Program-made: the position numbers and the translations under genes
Assembly: GCF_003610235.1 (NCBI RefSeq)
Contig: NZ_RAPR01000001.1
Coordinates: forward strand, 4,960,001 to 5,024,000
From: Catellatospora citrea
GTDB taxonomy: Bacteria; Actinomycetota; Actinomycetes; Mycobacteriales; Micromonosporaceae
DNA: 64,000 nt
Direction: 5' to 3'
The notes under the pieces: generated by a model
Databases searched by the model: none
Seen by the model: only the letters and a program-made list of their open reading frames with translations
Told to the model about the DNA's origin: nothing
Part shown: positions 8,898-15,968 of the stretch, piece after piece
How positions within the stretch are numbered: position 1 is the first letter of the stretch
Layout: each line of letters begins with the position of its first letter

Positions 8898-9437
8898 ATG
8901 ACCCGCGCGCGTATTCCACGCCCGCACGAAGTCGCCGCTGCTCGCAGGGACCCGCGTTTGGTGCGGGCCGTGCGGGAGCGGCATGACAACGCCTGGCGCA
9001 CCAGAGGTGCCTGCCAGGCCGTCGACCCGGAGACGTTCTTTCCGGCGCCGCTGGAGCCGGCCGACACGGCCGTCCAGCTGTGCGGAAGATGCCCGGTGTC
9101 GGGGGCCTGTCTGGCCTGGGCGCTCAGTGTCGGCGACTGCCACGGCGTCTGGGGTGGCACGACGGCCCGCGAGCGGCGGGCCATGCTCGTCGCCTGGCGT
9201 ACCGAGGAACAGCAGGAGGAACTGCCGTACACGGCGTACGGGCCCCAGCCGGACCTGGTGGTCTCGGCCGGGCAGCTCACGCCGCCGCAGCGGGCGGCCG
9301 GGGTGACGCGGCAACTGCCGCGGATCCCCACGCAGTCCCGGGCCGAGCTCGCCCTGTGCACGCTGGGCGAGGCGGAACGCGACACCGCGCTGCAAACCGT
9401 GCCCCTGCTGACCAGAGAGCACGCGCACGCCGCATGA
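8898..9437 (+). CDS. WhiB-like iron-sulfur transcriptional regulator with long C-terminal extension
   Basis: The 179-residue protein starts at the ATG preceded by GGGGGAGGTGG. The Wbl core spans about residues 30-95 and has all four cluster-binding cysteines: one in RGACQA, two in LCGRCP and one in GACLAW. The GVWGGT turn and an Arg-rich patch follow (ARERRAM). Wbl proteins bind a [4Fe-4S] cluster sensitive to oxygen and NO and act on promoters together with the primary sigma factor. The C-terminal about 80 residues have no recognised motif; a WhiB7-type RGRP AT-hook is absent, so the subclass is uncertain. A hydrolase gene follows after 7 bases and sigR lies beyond, which suggests a redox-related setting. 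Confidence 0.9.
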   Translation: MTRARIPRPHEVAAARRDPRLVRAVRERHDNAWRTRGACQAVDPETFFPAPLEPADTAVQLCGRCPVSGACLAWALSVGDCHGVWGGTTARERRAMLVAWRTEEQQEELPYTAYGPQPDLVVSAGQLTPPQRAAGVTRQLPRIPTQSRAELALCTLGEAERDTALQTVPLLTREHAHAA

Positions 9438-9444
9438 TCGCGGT

Positions 9445-10098
9445 ATGCAAGGTCAGGAAGAAACGGTCGACACCGGGCGCGGCCCGGCAGGAGTGACCGT
9501 CACGATGCCCGGCGGTGCGACCGGGGCAGGCAGAGTCGCCGCCCCGATCGCGCTGCTGGTGCTCGGTCACGGGGCGGGTGGCAGTGTCGACGCGCCCGAC
9601 CTGGTCGCGGTGCACGACGCCGCGGTCGCCGCCGGAGTGGCGGTGGCCCTGGTCACCCAGCCCTACCGAGTCGCCGGTCGGCGCGCGCCCGCGCCCGCGG
9701 CGCACCTCGACGAGGCGTGGCGGACGGTCGTGGACGTGCTGGTCGAACGCCTGCCCGGGCTGCCGCTGATCGTGGGCGGCCGCTCCAGCGGGGCGCGGGT
9801 CGCCTGCCGCACCGCCGCCGCGGTCGGCGCGGTCGGCATCGTGGCGCTGGCGTTCCCGCTGCACCCGCCGGGCAAGCCGGCGCGCAGCCGGGCCGCGGAG
9901 CTGATCACCGGGCTGCCCACGCTCGTCGTCAACGGCTCCAGTGATCCGTTCGGGGTGCCCGATGCCGCACCGGGGGTCGAGATCGTTGTCCTCGAGGGGG
10001 AGCGACACGACCTGCGCAAGGCGCCGGACACCGTCGGCCGGGCCGTGGTCACGTGGCTGCGCGCCCGCGGCTGGGCGGGTGGCGGCGATCGGGCGTGA
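9445..10098 (+). CDS. Alpha/beta hydrolase of the KANL3/Tex30 (dienelactone hydrolase-like) type
   Basis: The 217-residue protein has the hydrolase strand order. [11 protein letters not shown] supplies the oxyanion region, [13 protein letters not shown] the nucleophile elbow with Ser in [13 protein letters not shown] the acid and GERHDLRK the His. This corresponds to the short KANL3/Tex30-like hydrolases of bacteria, whose substrates are unknown. There is no signal peptide. It starts 7 bases after the WhiB-like gene; CATGAT ends 6 bases before its ATG, so it may have its own leaderless promoter or be co-transcribed. Confidence 0.85.
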   Translation: MQGQEETVDTGRGPAGVTVTMPGGATGAGRVAAPIALLVLGHGAGGSVDAPDLVAVHDAAVAAGVAVALVTQPYRVAGRRAPAPAAHLDEAWRTVVDVLVERLPGLPLIVGGRSSGARVACRTAAAVGAVGIVALAFPLHPPGKPARSRAAELITGLPTLVVNGSSDPFGVPDAAPGVEIVVLEGERHDLRKAPDTVGRAVVTWLRARGWAGGGDRA

Positions 10099-10125
10099 CG
10101 GTCGCCACTACCCGGCGTGTCCCGC

Positions 10126-10152
10126 GGAATGCGACAGCCGTCGCGTGGCGTT
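10126..10152 (+). promoter_or_regulatory. Candidate SigR-dependent promoter (GGAAT-N19-GTT)
   Basis: GGAAT lies at 10126-10130 and GTT at 10150-10152, separated by 19 bases. The consensus I know for SigR/SigH promoters is GGAAT-N18/19-GTT. Transcription would start about 10160 and give a leader of about 40 bases in front of the ATG at 10203, which has GAGAGGTGAG as ribosome-binding site. The position fits autoregulation of sigR. Confidence 0.6.
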
Positions 10153-10202
10153 ACAGACCGCGGGTAGGCCGGAAGTGTCCGGCCCCGGCGAGAGGTGAGT
10201 CC

Positions 10203-11039
10203 ATGGTGCGGACGGGAACGCGCTGCCTGACGCGGTCGGGCGACGATCCGGTGCTGAAGACCGTGGAGCGGCTGCTGTCGGCTCCCGCGTGGCCGGCGGC
10301 GCTGGACGGCGACGCGGCATCGGGCATTACCGCGGTGCCCGCCCCGCGGGTGCACCTGGCATCGGTAGAGTCAGCCTCAGCGCTGCGGTCCGCTGTCAAG
10401 GAGCCGCGGCAAGAGCGTACTCCGAGGGTGGTCTCGCGGTTGACCAGCACCGACAGCGTCGAAGAGCGTCGTTCCCGGTTCGAACGGGACGCGATGCCCT
10501 TCCTCGACCAGCTCTACGCGGCCGCACTGCGGATGACGCGCAACCCGGCTGACGCCGAGGACCTGCTGCAGGAGACCTTCCTGAAGGCGTATGCCGCCTT
10601 CCACCAGTTCGAGGACGGCACGAACCTCAAGGCCTGGCTCTACCGCATCCTCACGAACACCTTCATCAACTCGTACCGCAAGAGGCAACGTCAGCCCATC
10701 CAGGCGCCGACGGACGAGATCACCGACTGGCAGCTGGCGGAGGCGGAGTCGCACACCTCCTCGGGGCTGCGCTCGGCCGAGACCGAGGCGCTGGACCGGC
10801 TGCCCGACAGCGACGTCAAGGACGCGCTGCAGACGTTGCCGGAGGAGTTCCGGTTGGCGGTCTACCTCGCCGACGTGGAAGGCTTCTCCTACAAGGAGAT
10901 CGCGGACATCATGAACACGCCCATCGGCACCGTGATGTCCAGGCTGCACCGCGGCCGGCGCAACCTGCGCAAGCTCCTGGAGGGCTATGCGGCGGAGCGC
11001 GGGTTCTCGGGCACGACCAGCGCTCGGGAGGCGTCATGA
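10203..11039 (+). CDS. sigR: RNA polymerase sigma factor SigR (ECF; thiol-oxidative stress)
   Basis: The ECF sigma core begins [19 protein letters not shown]. Region 2 contains [21 protein letters not shown] and region 4 contains [20 protein letters not shown], then [19 protein letters not shown], all as in SigR/SigH. Two starts are plausible. The ATG at 10203 with a strong ribosome-binding site gives 278 residues. The TTG at 10440, with GAGGG 11 bases upstream, gives 199 residues and matches the conserved N-terminus. In Streptomyces a SigR-driven upstream start makes an unstable longer isoform, and the 79-codon extension here fits that model. SigR directs thioredoxin and thiol genes when RsrA is oxidised. 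It overlaps rsrA by ATGA. Confidence 0.93.
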   Translation: MVRTGTRCLTRSGDDPVLKTVERLLSAPAWPAALDGDAASGITAVPAPRVHLASVESASALRSAVKEPRQERTPRVVSRLTSTDSVEERRSRFERDAMPFLDQLYAAALRMTRNPADAEDLLQETFLKAYAAFHQFEDGTNLKAWLYRILTNTFINSYRKRQRQPIQAPTDEITDWQLAEAESHTSSGLRSAETEALDRLPDSDVKDALQTLPEEFRLAVYLADVEGFSYKEIADIMNTPIGTVMSRLHRGRRNLRKLLEGYAAERGFSGTTSAREAS

Positions 11040-11314
11040 CGACGGAACACGAGGACGGCGACTGCCGCGAGGTGCTCACCGAGGTATACCTCTACCTCGA
11101 CCTCGAATGCTCCGACGACCGCCGTTCGCTGATCAAGCAGCATCTCGACGAGTGCTCGCCGTGCCTGCGCGAGTTCGGCATCGAGCAGGAGGTCAAGGCG
11201 CTGGTTAACCGGTGCTGCGGGCAGGAGCAGGCGCCCGCGGAGCTGAAGGACCGGCTCCGGGCCAAGCTCTCCGAGCTGGTGGTCGAGGTCGAGGCCACCC
11301 GCGAGATGGGCTGA
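11036..11314 (+). CDS. rsrA: Anti-sigma factor RsrA (zinc-binding thiol switch)
   Basis: The 92-residue protein begins inside the sigR stop (ATGA overlap), so the pair is translationally coupled. It carries the ZAS motif HLDECSPC (His-x3-Cys-x2-Cys), an earlier Cys in DGDCRE and the CC pair in NRCCGQ, matching the cysteine layout of Streptomyces RsrA. It binds SigR in the reduced, zinc-bound state; disulfide formation under thiol oxidation releases zinc and the sigma factor. The terminator at 11333 ends the operon. Confidence 0.94.
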   Translation: MTTEHEDGDCREVLTEVYLYLDLECSDDRRSLIKQHLDECSPCLREFGIEQEVKALVNRCCGQEQAPAELKDRLRAKLSELVVEVEATREMG

Positions 11315-11332
11315 CCGCCACCATTTCATGAT

Positions 11333-11359
11333 CGAGGCTCCGCCGACGGCGGAGCCTCG
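11333..11359. terminator. Perfect 12-bp stem-loop between convergent rsrA and the VWA gene
   Basis: CGAGGCTCCGCC at 11333-11344 pairs exactly with GGCGGAGCCTCG at 11348-11359 around a GAC loop. It lies 19 bases after the rsrA stop and 9 bases past the end of the convergent gene, so it can serve both directions. There is no clear U-tract, as is common in high-GC actinobacteria. Confidence 0.75.
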
Positions 11360-11367
11360 ACGCGTCT

Positions 11368-13215
11368 TCAGCGCAGGCGGAAGACCTCGCCGCGCGGGGT
11401 GAACGGCAGACGCCCTCGCTCGGGCATCAGGTACGCGTGCTCGCGGCGCACCCGCAGCACGTCGCACTCGCCGTCGGTGATGATCAGGATCGGCCCGTCG
11501 GCGGGGAAGTCCTCGGCCCGTTCCAGCAGCCGGATGCCGGGCTGCAGCTCGGTGCCGCCGCGGCCGCGCACCTTGACCCGGCCCGCGATGTCCTCGACCG
11601 GCAGGTAGCCCGCGTCGTAGGCGGCCGCGTCGCAGCACACCACCCGGGCCGCGGGCACGTCGCGGGCCAGCGCGTACGCCGCGATCGCGCCCAGCGCCCG
11701 GCCCATCAGCTCGGCGCTCATCGAACCCGAGGTGTCCAGCACGACCCCGAAGGTGCGCTGCCGCTCGACCAGTTCCGGCCGGGCCCGGCCGGGTCGCGGG
11801 ATGTCCGGCGTGGCCGCCTGACGGCGCGAGGCGCGGGCGTACGAGCGGGTCGGCTCCAGCGGTGTGAAGTAGCGGTCGAACCACTGCGCCAGCTGCACGT
11901 CCCAGGGCGGCGGCGGGTGGTCCAGCACCCGGATCTCGGCGACCAGCCCGGCCGGCAGCAGGCCGCGACCCGTCTGCTCGTGGTGGGCGAGCCCGCCGAT
12001 CAGCGCGCGGCGGCAGAAGTCGTCGACGTCGCCCGCCCGCCGGGCCTCGCCCGCGCCGGGCGCCGGGCGGTCGAGCATGTCGCCGAGCCCGCGCCCGCGC
12101 AGCGTGGCCAGCTTGCGGTAACGGCGCAGGTTGCCGGTGATGAGGTCGTACACCTCCTCGCTGGAGCGGCCCTTGAGTGCCGGGTCGTGGAGCACGTCCT
12201 CGGGCAGCTCGCCGACGCCCAGTTCCACCAGCCAGCCGTTGATCACGTAGTCGGTGGCGATGTTCCACAGGTACGGGTCGCGCGGGCCGACCCGCTGCCC
12301 GTGGCGCAGCGCCGCATGCAGCATCTCGTGCGCGAGCACGAAGCGGCGCTCCAGCGCCGACATCCGCCGCAGCGGGTTCACGTAGATCTCGCCGGCCGCC
12401 GCGTCGACCGCGGCGACGGAGATCTGCCAGGCGCGGGCGAGCTCGGCGTCGGCGACGATCCGGAACCCCGCGGCCAGCGCGCCGAGCAGCGGGTACGACG
12501 AGACGAACCAGCGCCGCGCCTGCTCCCACGGGTGGTCGGGGCCGAGTTCGCCGTCGGTGCGCGGCCGGTGCTGCCCGGCCGTCTCGACCGCCTCGGTGGC
12601 GGCGGCGGCCAGCCCGACGGCGAACAACTCCGGCCAGGTCGGCGGCGGCGTCGCGGCGGCGGCCTGCCGCGCCCAGCGCCCGGTCTCGGGCTCCGGCGTG
12701 AAGTCCAGGTCCTGGTCGGAGAACGTGCCGCCGCAGCCCAGCGCGGCGTACTCGGCGGGCACGCCGGTGTCGCGCCACAGCGCCGCCAGCCGCTCCTCGT
12801 CGGTGCCGGGCAGGTCCGCGGGGACCGGGAACGGCGGCATGCCGATCCGCAGCTGCTGCTGGAACCGCGTCACCGCGAGGCACGCCGCCGCCTGCGCGGC
12901 GTGGTCGGCGGTCCGGCCCGGCTCCAGGTGCCCGAAGCCGAGGTGCAGCGTGCAGTGGGCGAGCACCCACATCCACTCGGCCGGTTCGGCGGGGGCGTTG
13001 CGGTTGACGGTGATGAGGCCGTCGGGACGCACCCGCGCCCAGCCGCGGGCCCGGCCCAGCTCGGCGTCCTCGTCCCAGCTGGAGCGCAGCACCCGGCCGG
13101 TGTGCGAGGAGTCGTCCATGGTGCGGAACATGCGCTGCTCGAAGACCGCGCGGGCGGCGCTGTGGAAGGCCTCCAGCCGCGGGTCCTTGCGCGCCTCGCC
13201 CCGGCGGCGGCTCAC
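11368..13215 (-). CDS. VWA-like/DUF2201 putative metallopeptidase-domain protein (MoxR partner)
   Basis: The 615-residue protein starts at a GTG that overlaps the stop of the MoxR ATPase gene by four bases. The middle carries a zincin-like HExxH (LAHEMLHAALRHG, about residue 295). The C-terminal third is a von Willebrand A-like domain with an intact MIDAS DTSGSMS (about residue 493) and a later ITDGECD strand. This order is the DUF2201/VWA-like architecture. In known MoxR-VWA pairs the AAA ATPase acts with the VWA protein as a chaperone-like remodelling unit; the client here is unknown. A frame upstream of 13215 is open but lies inside the ATPase gene and is a shadow. Confidence 0.85.
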   Translation of the reverse strand: MSRRRGEARKDPRLEAFHSAARAVFEQRMFRTMDDSSHTGRVLRSSWDEDAELGRARGWARVRPDGLITVNRNAPAEPAEWMWVLAHCTLHLGFGHLEPGRTADHAAQAAACLAVTRFQQQLRIGMPPFPVPADLPGTDEERLAALWRDTGVPAEYAALGCGGTFSDQDLDFTPEPETGRWARQAAAATPPPTWPELFAVGLAAAATEAVETAGQHRPRTDGELGPDHPWEQARRWFVSSYPLLGALAAGFRIVADAELARAWQISVAAVDAAAGEIYVNPLRRMSALERRFVLAHEMLHAALRHGQRVGPRDPYLWNIATDYVINGWLVELGVGELPEDVLHDPALKGRSSEEVYDLITGNLRRYRKLATLRGRGLGDMLDRPAPGAGEARRAGDVDDFCRRALIGGLAHHEQTGRGLLPAGLVAEIRVLDHPPPPWDVQLAQWFDRYFTPLEPTRSYARASRRQAATPDIPRPGRARPELVERQRTFGVVLDTSGSMSAELMGRALGAIAAYALARDVPAARVVCCDAAAYDAGYLPVEDIAGRVKVRGRGGTELQPGIRLLERAEDFPADGPILIITDGECDVLRVRREHAYLMPERGRLPFTPRGEVFRLR

Positions 13216-14273
13216 GTGCGGGCCGCGACCAGGCGCGGCAGGTCGCGGGTCACCTCCACCAGGAACCAGGCGGGCAGCACCGGGCGGCCCTCGGCGTCGG
13301 CGGCGACCACGAGCTGCGCGCACTCCAGCGAGAGCTCGGCCAGCTCGACCAGCAGGCCCTTGGCCCGCATCGCGAAGTCGCGCACGGCCCGGCTCGCGTG
13401 CTCGCGGCTGTCCGGCAGATCGTGGACCAGCCGGGCCCGGAACGCCTCGGCGAAGAAGAACAGCAGGTCGCGGTCGGTGACGGCGCGCGGCCAGGAGGCG
13501 TCGCCGCGAATGATCGCGTCCAGCCCGTAGCGGTGGCGCACCGTCTTGACGTACGCGCAGAAGCCCGACGCGTGCGCCGGGGTCAGCGTGCCGCCCGCGA
13601 GCAGGCGCAGCGTGTCCTCGACGATGTCGTCGCCGTAGGAGCGCAGCGCGTCGGACAGCATGTGCCAGGCGCGCGGCGTGGAGAACGGCTCCTCGGTCTT
13701 CGGCGGCTGCACCCACAGCTGGTCGGGCCGCTGGGTGAGGTAGTCGAGCACCCACGGGTGGATGCCGGCGCCCGCCGCCCAGTCCAGCCAGTCCACCGCT
13801 GACGCCCGCAGGTGCAGGTGCAGCAGGCGGTTGACCAGGGCGGACGCCATCGGGCGGGCGAGCGCGTTGTCGGTGGCGCGGTTGCCCGCGCCGATCACGA
13901 TGGAGCCCTCGGGCAGCTCGTACTCGCCGATGCGGCGGTCGAGGATGAGTGAGTAGAACGCCTTCTGCACGTCGGGGCTGGAGGCGTTGAGCTCGTCGAG
14001 GAAGAGGCAGTACGGCTCGGCGCGGGCGATGGACTCCGGCGGCGCGAAGCGGCTGCGGCCGTCGCGCAGCTCGGGGACGCCGATCAGGTCCTCGGCGGCG
14101 AGCTGGGTGCCGACGAGGGTGACGCAGGGCAGGCCGAGCGAGTCGGCGAAGGCGCGGACCAGGGAGCTCTTGCCGATGCCCGGCGCGCCCCAGACGAAGA
14201 CAGGCCGGACCACCGCGACGTGCAGGAGCAGGTCGGGCAGCTGGGCCGGGGTGAGCGTGAGCGCGGAGTGCAC
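13212..14273 (-). CDS. MoxR-family AAA+ ATPase
   Basis: The 353-residue ATPase has Walker A GAPGIGKSSLV at residues 29-36, Walker B CLFLDELN (about 88-95), sensor-1-like GAGNRATDNA and an arginine-bearing LVNRLLHLHL, the MoxR arrangement. It starts GTG with no good Shine-Dalgarno. The last four bases overlap the VWA/metallopeptidase gene, so the pair is expressed together. MoxR proteins use ATP to activate or remodel partner complexes, usually through VWA proteins with a MIDAS site, as found next door. The bL37 gene ends 42 bases upstream on the same strand. Confidence 0.9.
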   Translation of the reverse strand: MHSALTLTPAQLPDLLLHVAVVRPVFVWGAPGIGKSSLVRAFADSLGLPCVTLVGTQLAAEDLIGVPELRDGRSRFAPPESIARAEPYCLFLDELNASSPDVQKAFYSLILDRRIGEYELPEGSIVIGAGNRATDNALARPMASALVNRLLHLHLRASAVDWLDWAAGAGIHPWVLDYLTQRPDQLWVQPPKTEEPFSTPRAWHMLSDALRSYGDDIVEDTLRLLAGGTLTPAHASGFCAYVKTVRHRYGLDAIIRGDASWPRAVTDRDLLFFFAEAFRARLVHDLPDSREHASRAVRDFAMRAKGLLVELAELSLECAQLVVAADAEGRPVLPAWFLVEVTRDLPRLVAART

Positions 14274-14315
14274 GGCGGGAAATGATCCGCCCCGACGTGC
14301 ACTCCGGCAACGTGA

Positions 14316-14390
14316 TTAGGCGTTGGGTCGCTTGCCGTGGTTGGCCTTCGAGCCCTTACGAGCCTTCTTCTTACGGGCCTTCTTACCCAT
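14316..14390 (-). CDS. 50S ribosomal protein bL37 (24 residues)
   Basis: Only 24 codons long, the ORF begins MGKKARKKKARKG and ends NHGKRPNA, with 12 Lys/Arg residues. This matches the tiny actinobacterial large-subunit protein bL37 first seen in the Mycobacterium smegmatis ribosome structure, whose C-terminal NHGKRPN I recall as conserved. A ribosome-binding site GGAAGGGG lies about 6 bases before the ATG. It is easily missed by gene callers. It reads in the same direction as the MoxR gene, 42 bases upstream of it, and is divergent from the biotin-carrier gene. Confidence rests on the motif and the ribosome-binding site. Confidence 0.82.
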   Translation of the reverse strand: MGKKARKKKARKGSKANHGKRPNA

Positions 14391-14519
14391 GGTGAACACC
14401 CCTTCCGTCTTCGGCGGTTCGCAGCCTCAGATCCTATGCGCAGGTTGAACGGCGCTGTCCAGGCGCTCCGTGATTGGATACGGAACGTCCTGCTTGCGAT
14501 CCAAGGAAGGGGCCCGGCG

Positions 14520-14735
14520 ATGGCCGAGGAGATCAAGGCCGAGATGGTGGCCAACGTGTGGAAGGTCGTCGCGGCGGCGGGAGACGAGGTGTCCGAGGGC
14601 GACACCCTGGTCATCCTCGAATCGATGAAGATGGAGATCCCGGTCATCGCGGAAGCCGACGGCGTGGTCTCCAAGATCGCCGTGAACGAGGGTGACGTCG
14701 TCCAGGAGGGCGACCTCATCGCCGTCATCGAGTAG
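14520..14735 (+). CDS. Biotin/lipoyl carrier protein (71 aa, BCCP-like)
   Basis: The 71-residue single-domain carrier starts at the ATG 9 bases after AGGAAGG. ESMKMEIPV contains the MKM signature with the modifiable Lys at residue 37, and the AGDEV and EGDLIAVIE turns frame the hammerhead fold. Free-standing carriers of exactly this length occur near sigH/sigR in actinobacteria (TB7.3, Rv3221c, in M. tuberculosis). The associated carboxylase is not in the window. The MKM context favours biotin over lipoate. Confidence 0.9.
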   Translation: MAEEIKAEMVANVWKVVAAAGDEVSEGDTLVILESMKMEIPVIAEADGVVSKIAVNEGDVVQEGDLIAVIE

Positions 14736-14749
14736 TAGCCTCACCGGGC

Positions 14750-15250
14750 ATGACCGAGATCCACGTCCGTCCGGCCACGCCGGCCGACCACGACGCGATC
14801 GGTGCGCTGTCCGTCGCCGCCTACCGTGGCGACGGGCAGACCCGCGAAGACCACCCCTACGAGCCGCACCTGCGTGACGTGGCCGCCCGCGCGGCCGTCG
14901 CCGAGGTGCTGGCCGCCGTCGACGAGGCGACCGGTGCGGTGCTGGGCTCGGTCACCTTCGTGCTGCCGGGCAGCCCGCTGGCCGAGCTGGCGACCGAGGG
15001 CGAGGCGGAGTTCCGCATGCTCGCCGTGTCGCCGCAGGCGCAGGGCCGGGGCGTGGGCGAGGCGCTGGCCCGCGCCTGCCTGAGCCGGGCCGCCGAGCTG
15101 GGCTGCCGCAGCGTCGTCATCTGCGTACGCGACTTCGCCGCCGACGCGCGCCGCCTGTACACCCGGATGGGTTTCACCCGCGCACCCGAGCTGGACTGGT
15201 CGCCGCTGCCCGGCGTCACCCTGCTCGGCCTGCGCCACTCGCTGTCCTAG
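14750..15250 (+). CDS. GNAT family N-acetyltransferase
   Basis: The 166-residue protein has the GNAT core. Motif A is RMLAVSPQAQGRGVGEALARA (acetyl-CoA pyrophosphate loop Q-x-x-G-x-G), followed by CRSVVICVRDFAADARRLYTRMGF. The substrate is unknown. It starts 14 bases after the biotin-carrier stop; TAGCCT at 14736-14741 could be a leaderless -10. The stop TAG interlocks with the CTA that encodes the stop of the convergent TetR gene. Confidence 0.88.
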   Translation: MTEIHVRPATPADHDAIGALSVAAYRGDGQTREDHPYEPHLRDVAARAAVAEVLAAVDEATGAVLGSVTFVLPGSPLAELATEGEAEFRMLAVSPQAQGRGVGEALARACLSRAAELGCRSVVICVRDFAADARRLYTRMGFTRAPELDWSPLPGVTLLGLRHSLS

Positions 15251-15828
15251 CGGAGCAGGTCGAAGGCGACCTCCATGGCCGCCTCACGCAGGTCCTCGTC
15301 GCTGATGTCGGCGTCGCGGAGCAGGAACCAGCTGGTGTTGATGGCGAGCACGGCCATGCCCGCGCGCAGTTTCGCGGTCGGCGTCGACTCGGGCTCGACC
15401 AGCAGGCCGATGAGGTCCATCATCGCCTGGCGCATCTTCGCGCCGGCCGGCGCGTTCTTGAAGGCCGGCTGGTTCTGGTGGAAGAACTGCATCACCTTCT
15501 TGTACCGGCCGGTGTACAGCTCGTCGGCGTAGCGCTGCAGCAACTCGCGCCGGAACTCCGGCGAGCGGGTGTCCGGCTGCGTGCGGGCCCACTCCACGAT
15601 CCGGTTGAGCTTGGCGAGCTGGTCGGCGCTGAAGCTGTCGACGATCTCCTCTTTGCTCTTGAAGTGGTAGTAGAGCGCGGCCTTGGTGACACCGAGGCTC
15701 TCGGCGATCTCGCGCAGCGAGGTGGCGTCGTAGCCCTGCTCGGTGAACAGGTCGAGGGCGACGGTCTGGATGCGGGCACGGGTGTCGGGCCGGGGCTCGG
15801 CACTGCTGGCTGCGGGCTCGTTCATCAC
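15247..15828 (-). CDS. TetR/AcrR family transcriptional regulator
   Basis: The 193-residue repressor has the N-terminal TetR helix-turn-helix (ALDLFTEQGYDATSLREIA, then LGVTKAALYYHFKSKEEIV, residues about 25-67) and a helical ligand-binding C-domain. It is divergent from an EmrB/QacA-type efflux gene, and two palindromes in the shared 140-base spacer overlap the predicted pump promoter. Local repression of the pump, relieved by its substrate, is the simplest reading. Two adjacent ATG codons are possible starts. Confidence 0.92.
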   Translation of the reverse strand: MMNEPAASSAEPRPDTRARIQTVALDLFTEQGYDATSLREIAESLGVTKAALYYHFKSKEEIVDSFSADQLAKLNRIVEWARTQPDTRSPEFRRELLQRYADELYTGRYKKVMQFFHQNQPAFKNAPAGAKMRQAMMDLIGLLVEPESTPTAKLRAGMAVLAINTSWFLLRDADISDEDLREAAMEVAFDLLR

Positions 15829-15874
15829 TGCTCCGTGTTACGTCGACCACACCGTCATCCGGACGCGCGAACTA

Positions 15875-15915
15875 ACTTGACGGCCGGCAAGTAGGGAACT
15901 TACCGTACGGCTAGT
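15875..15915. promoter_or_regulatory. Two tandem TetR-type operators over the MFS pump promoter
   Basis: Palindrome 1 is ACTTGACGGCCGGCAAGT at 15875-15892 (8 of 9 pairs). Palindrome 2 is ACTTACCGTACGGCTAGT at 15898-15915 (7 of 9 pairs). Their centres are 23 bases apart. A -35-like TTGACG (15877-15882) lies in the first and a -10-like TACCGT (15901-15906, 18-base spacer) in the second, so occupancy would block the pump promoter directly. Confidence 0.7.
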
Positions 15916-15968
15916 AAATATTCTAGCCGGGCGGCAGGTAAGCGTACCGGTGAACGAGTGGAGCCCCC

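Noticed and set aside
11368..14310. A single 980-codon version of the VWA gene extending across the ATPase gene
   Set aside because: The upstream part is an alternative frame of the MoxR gene. The GTG at 13215 with a four-base overlap is the natural start.
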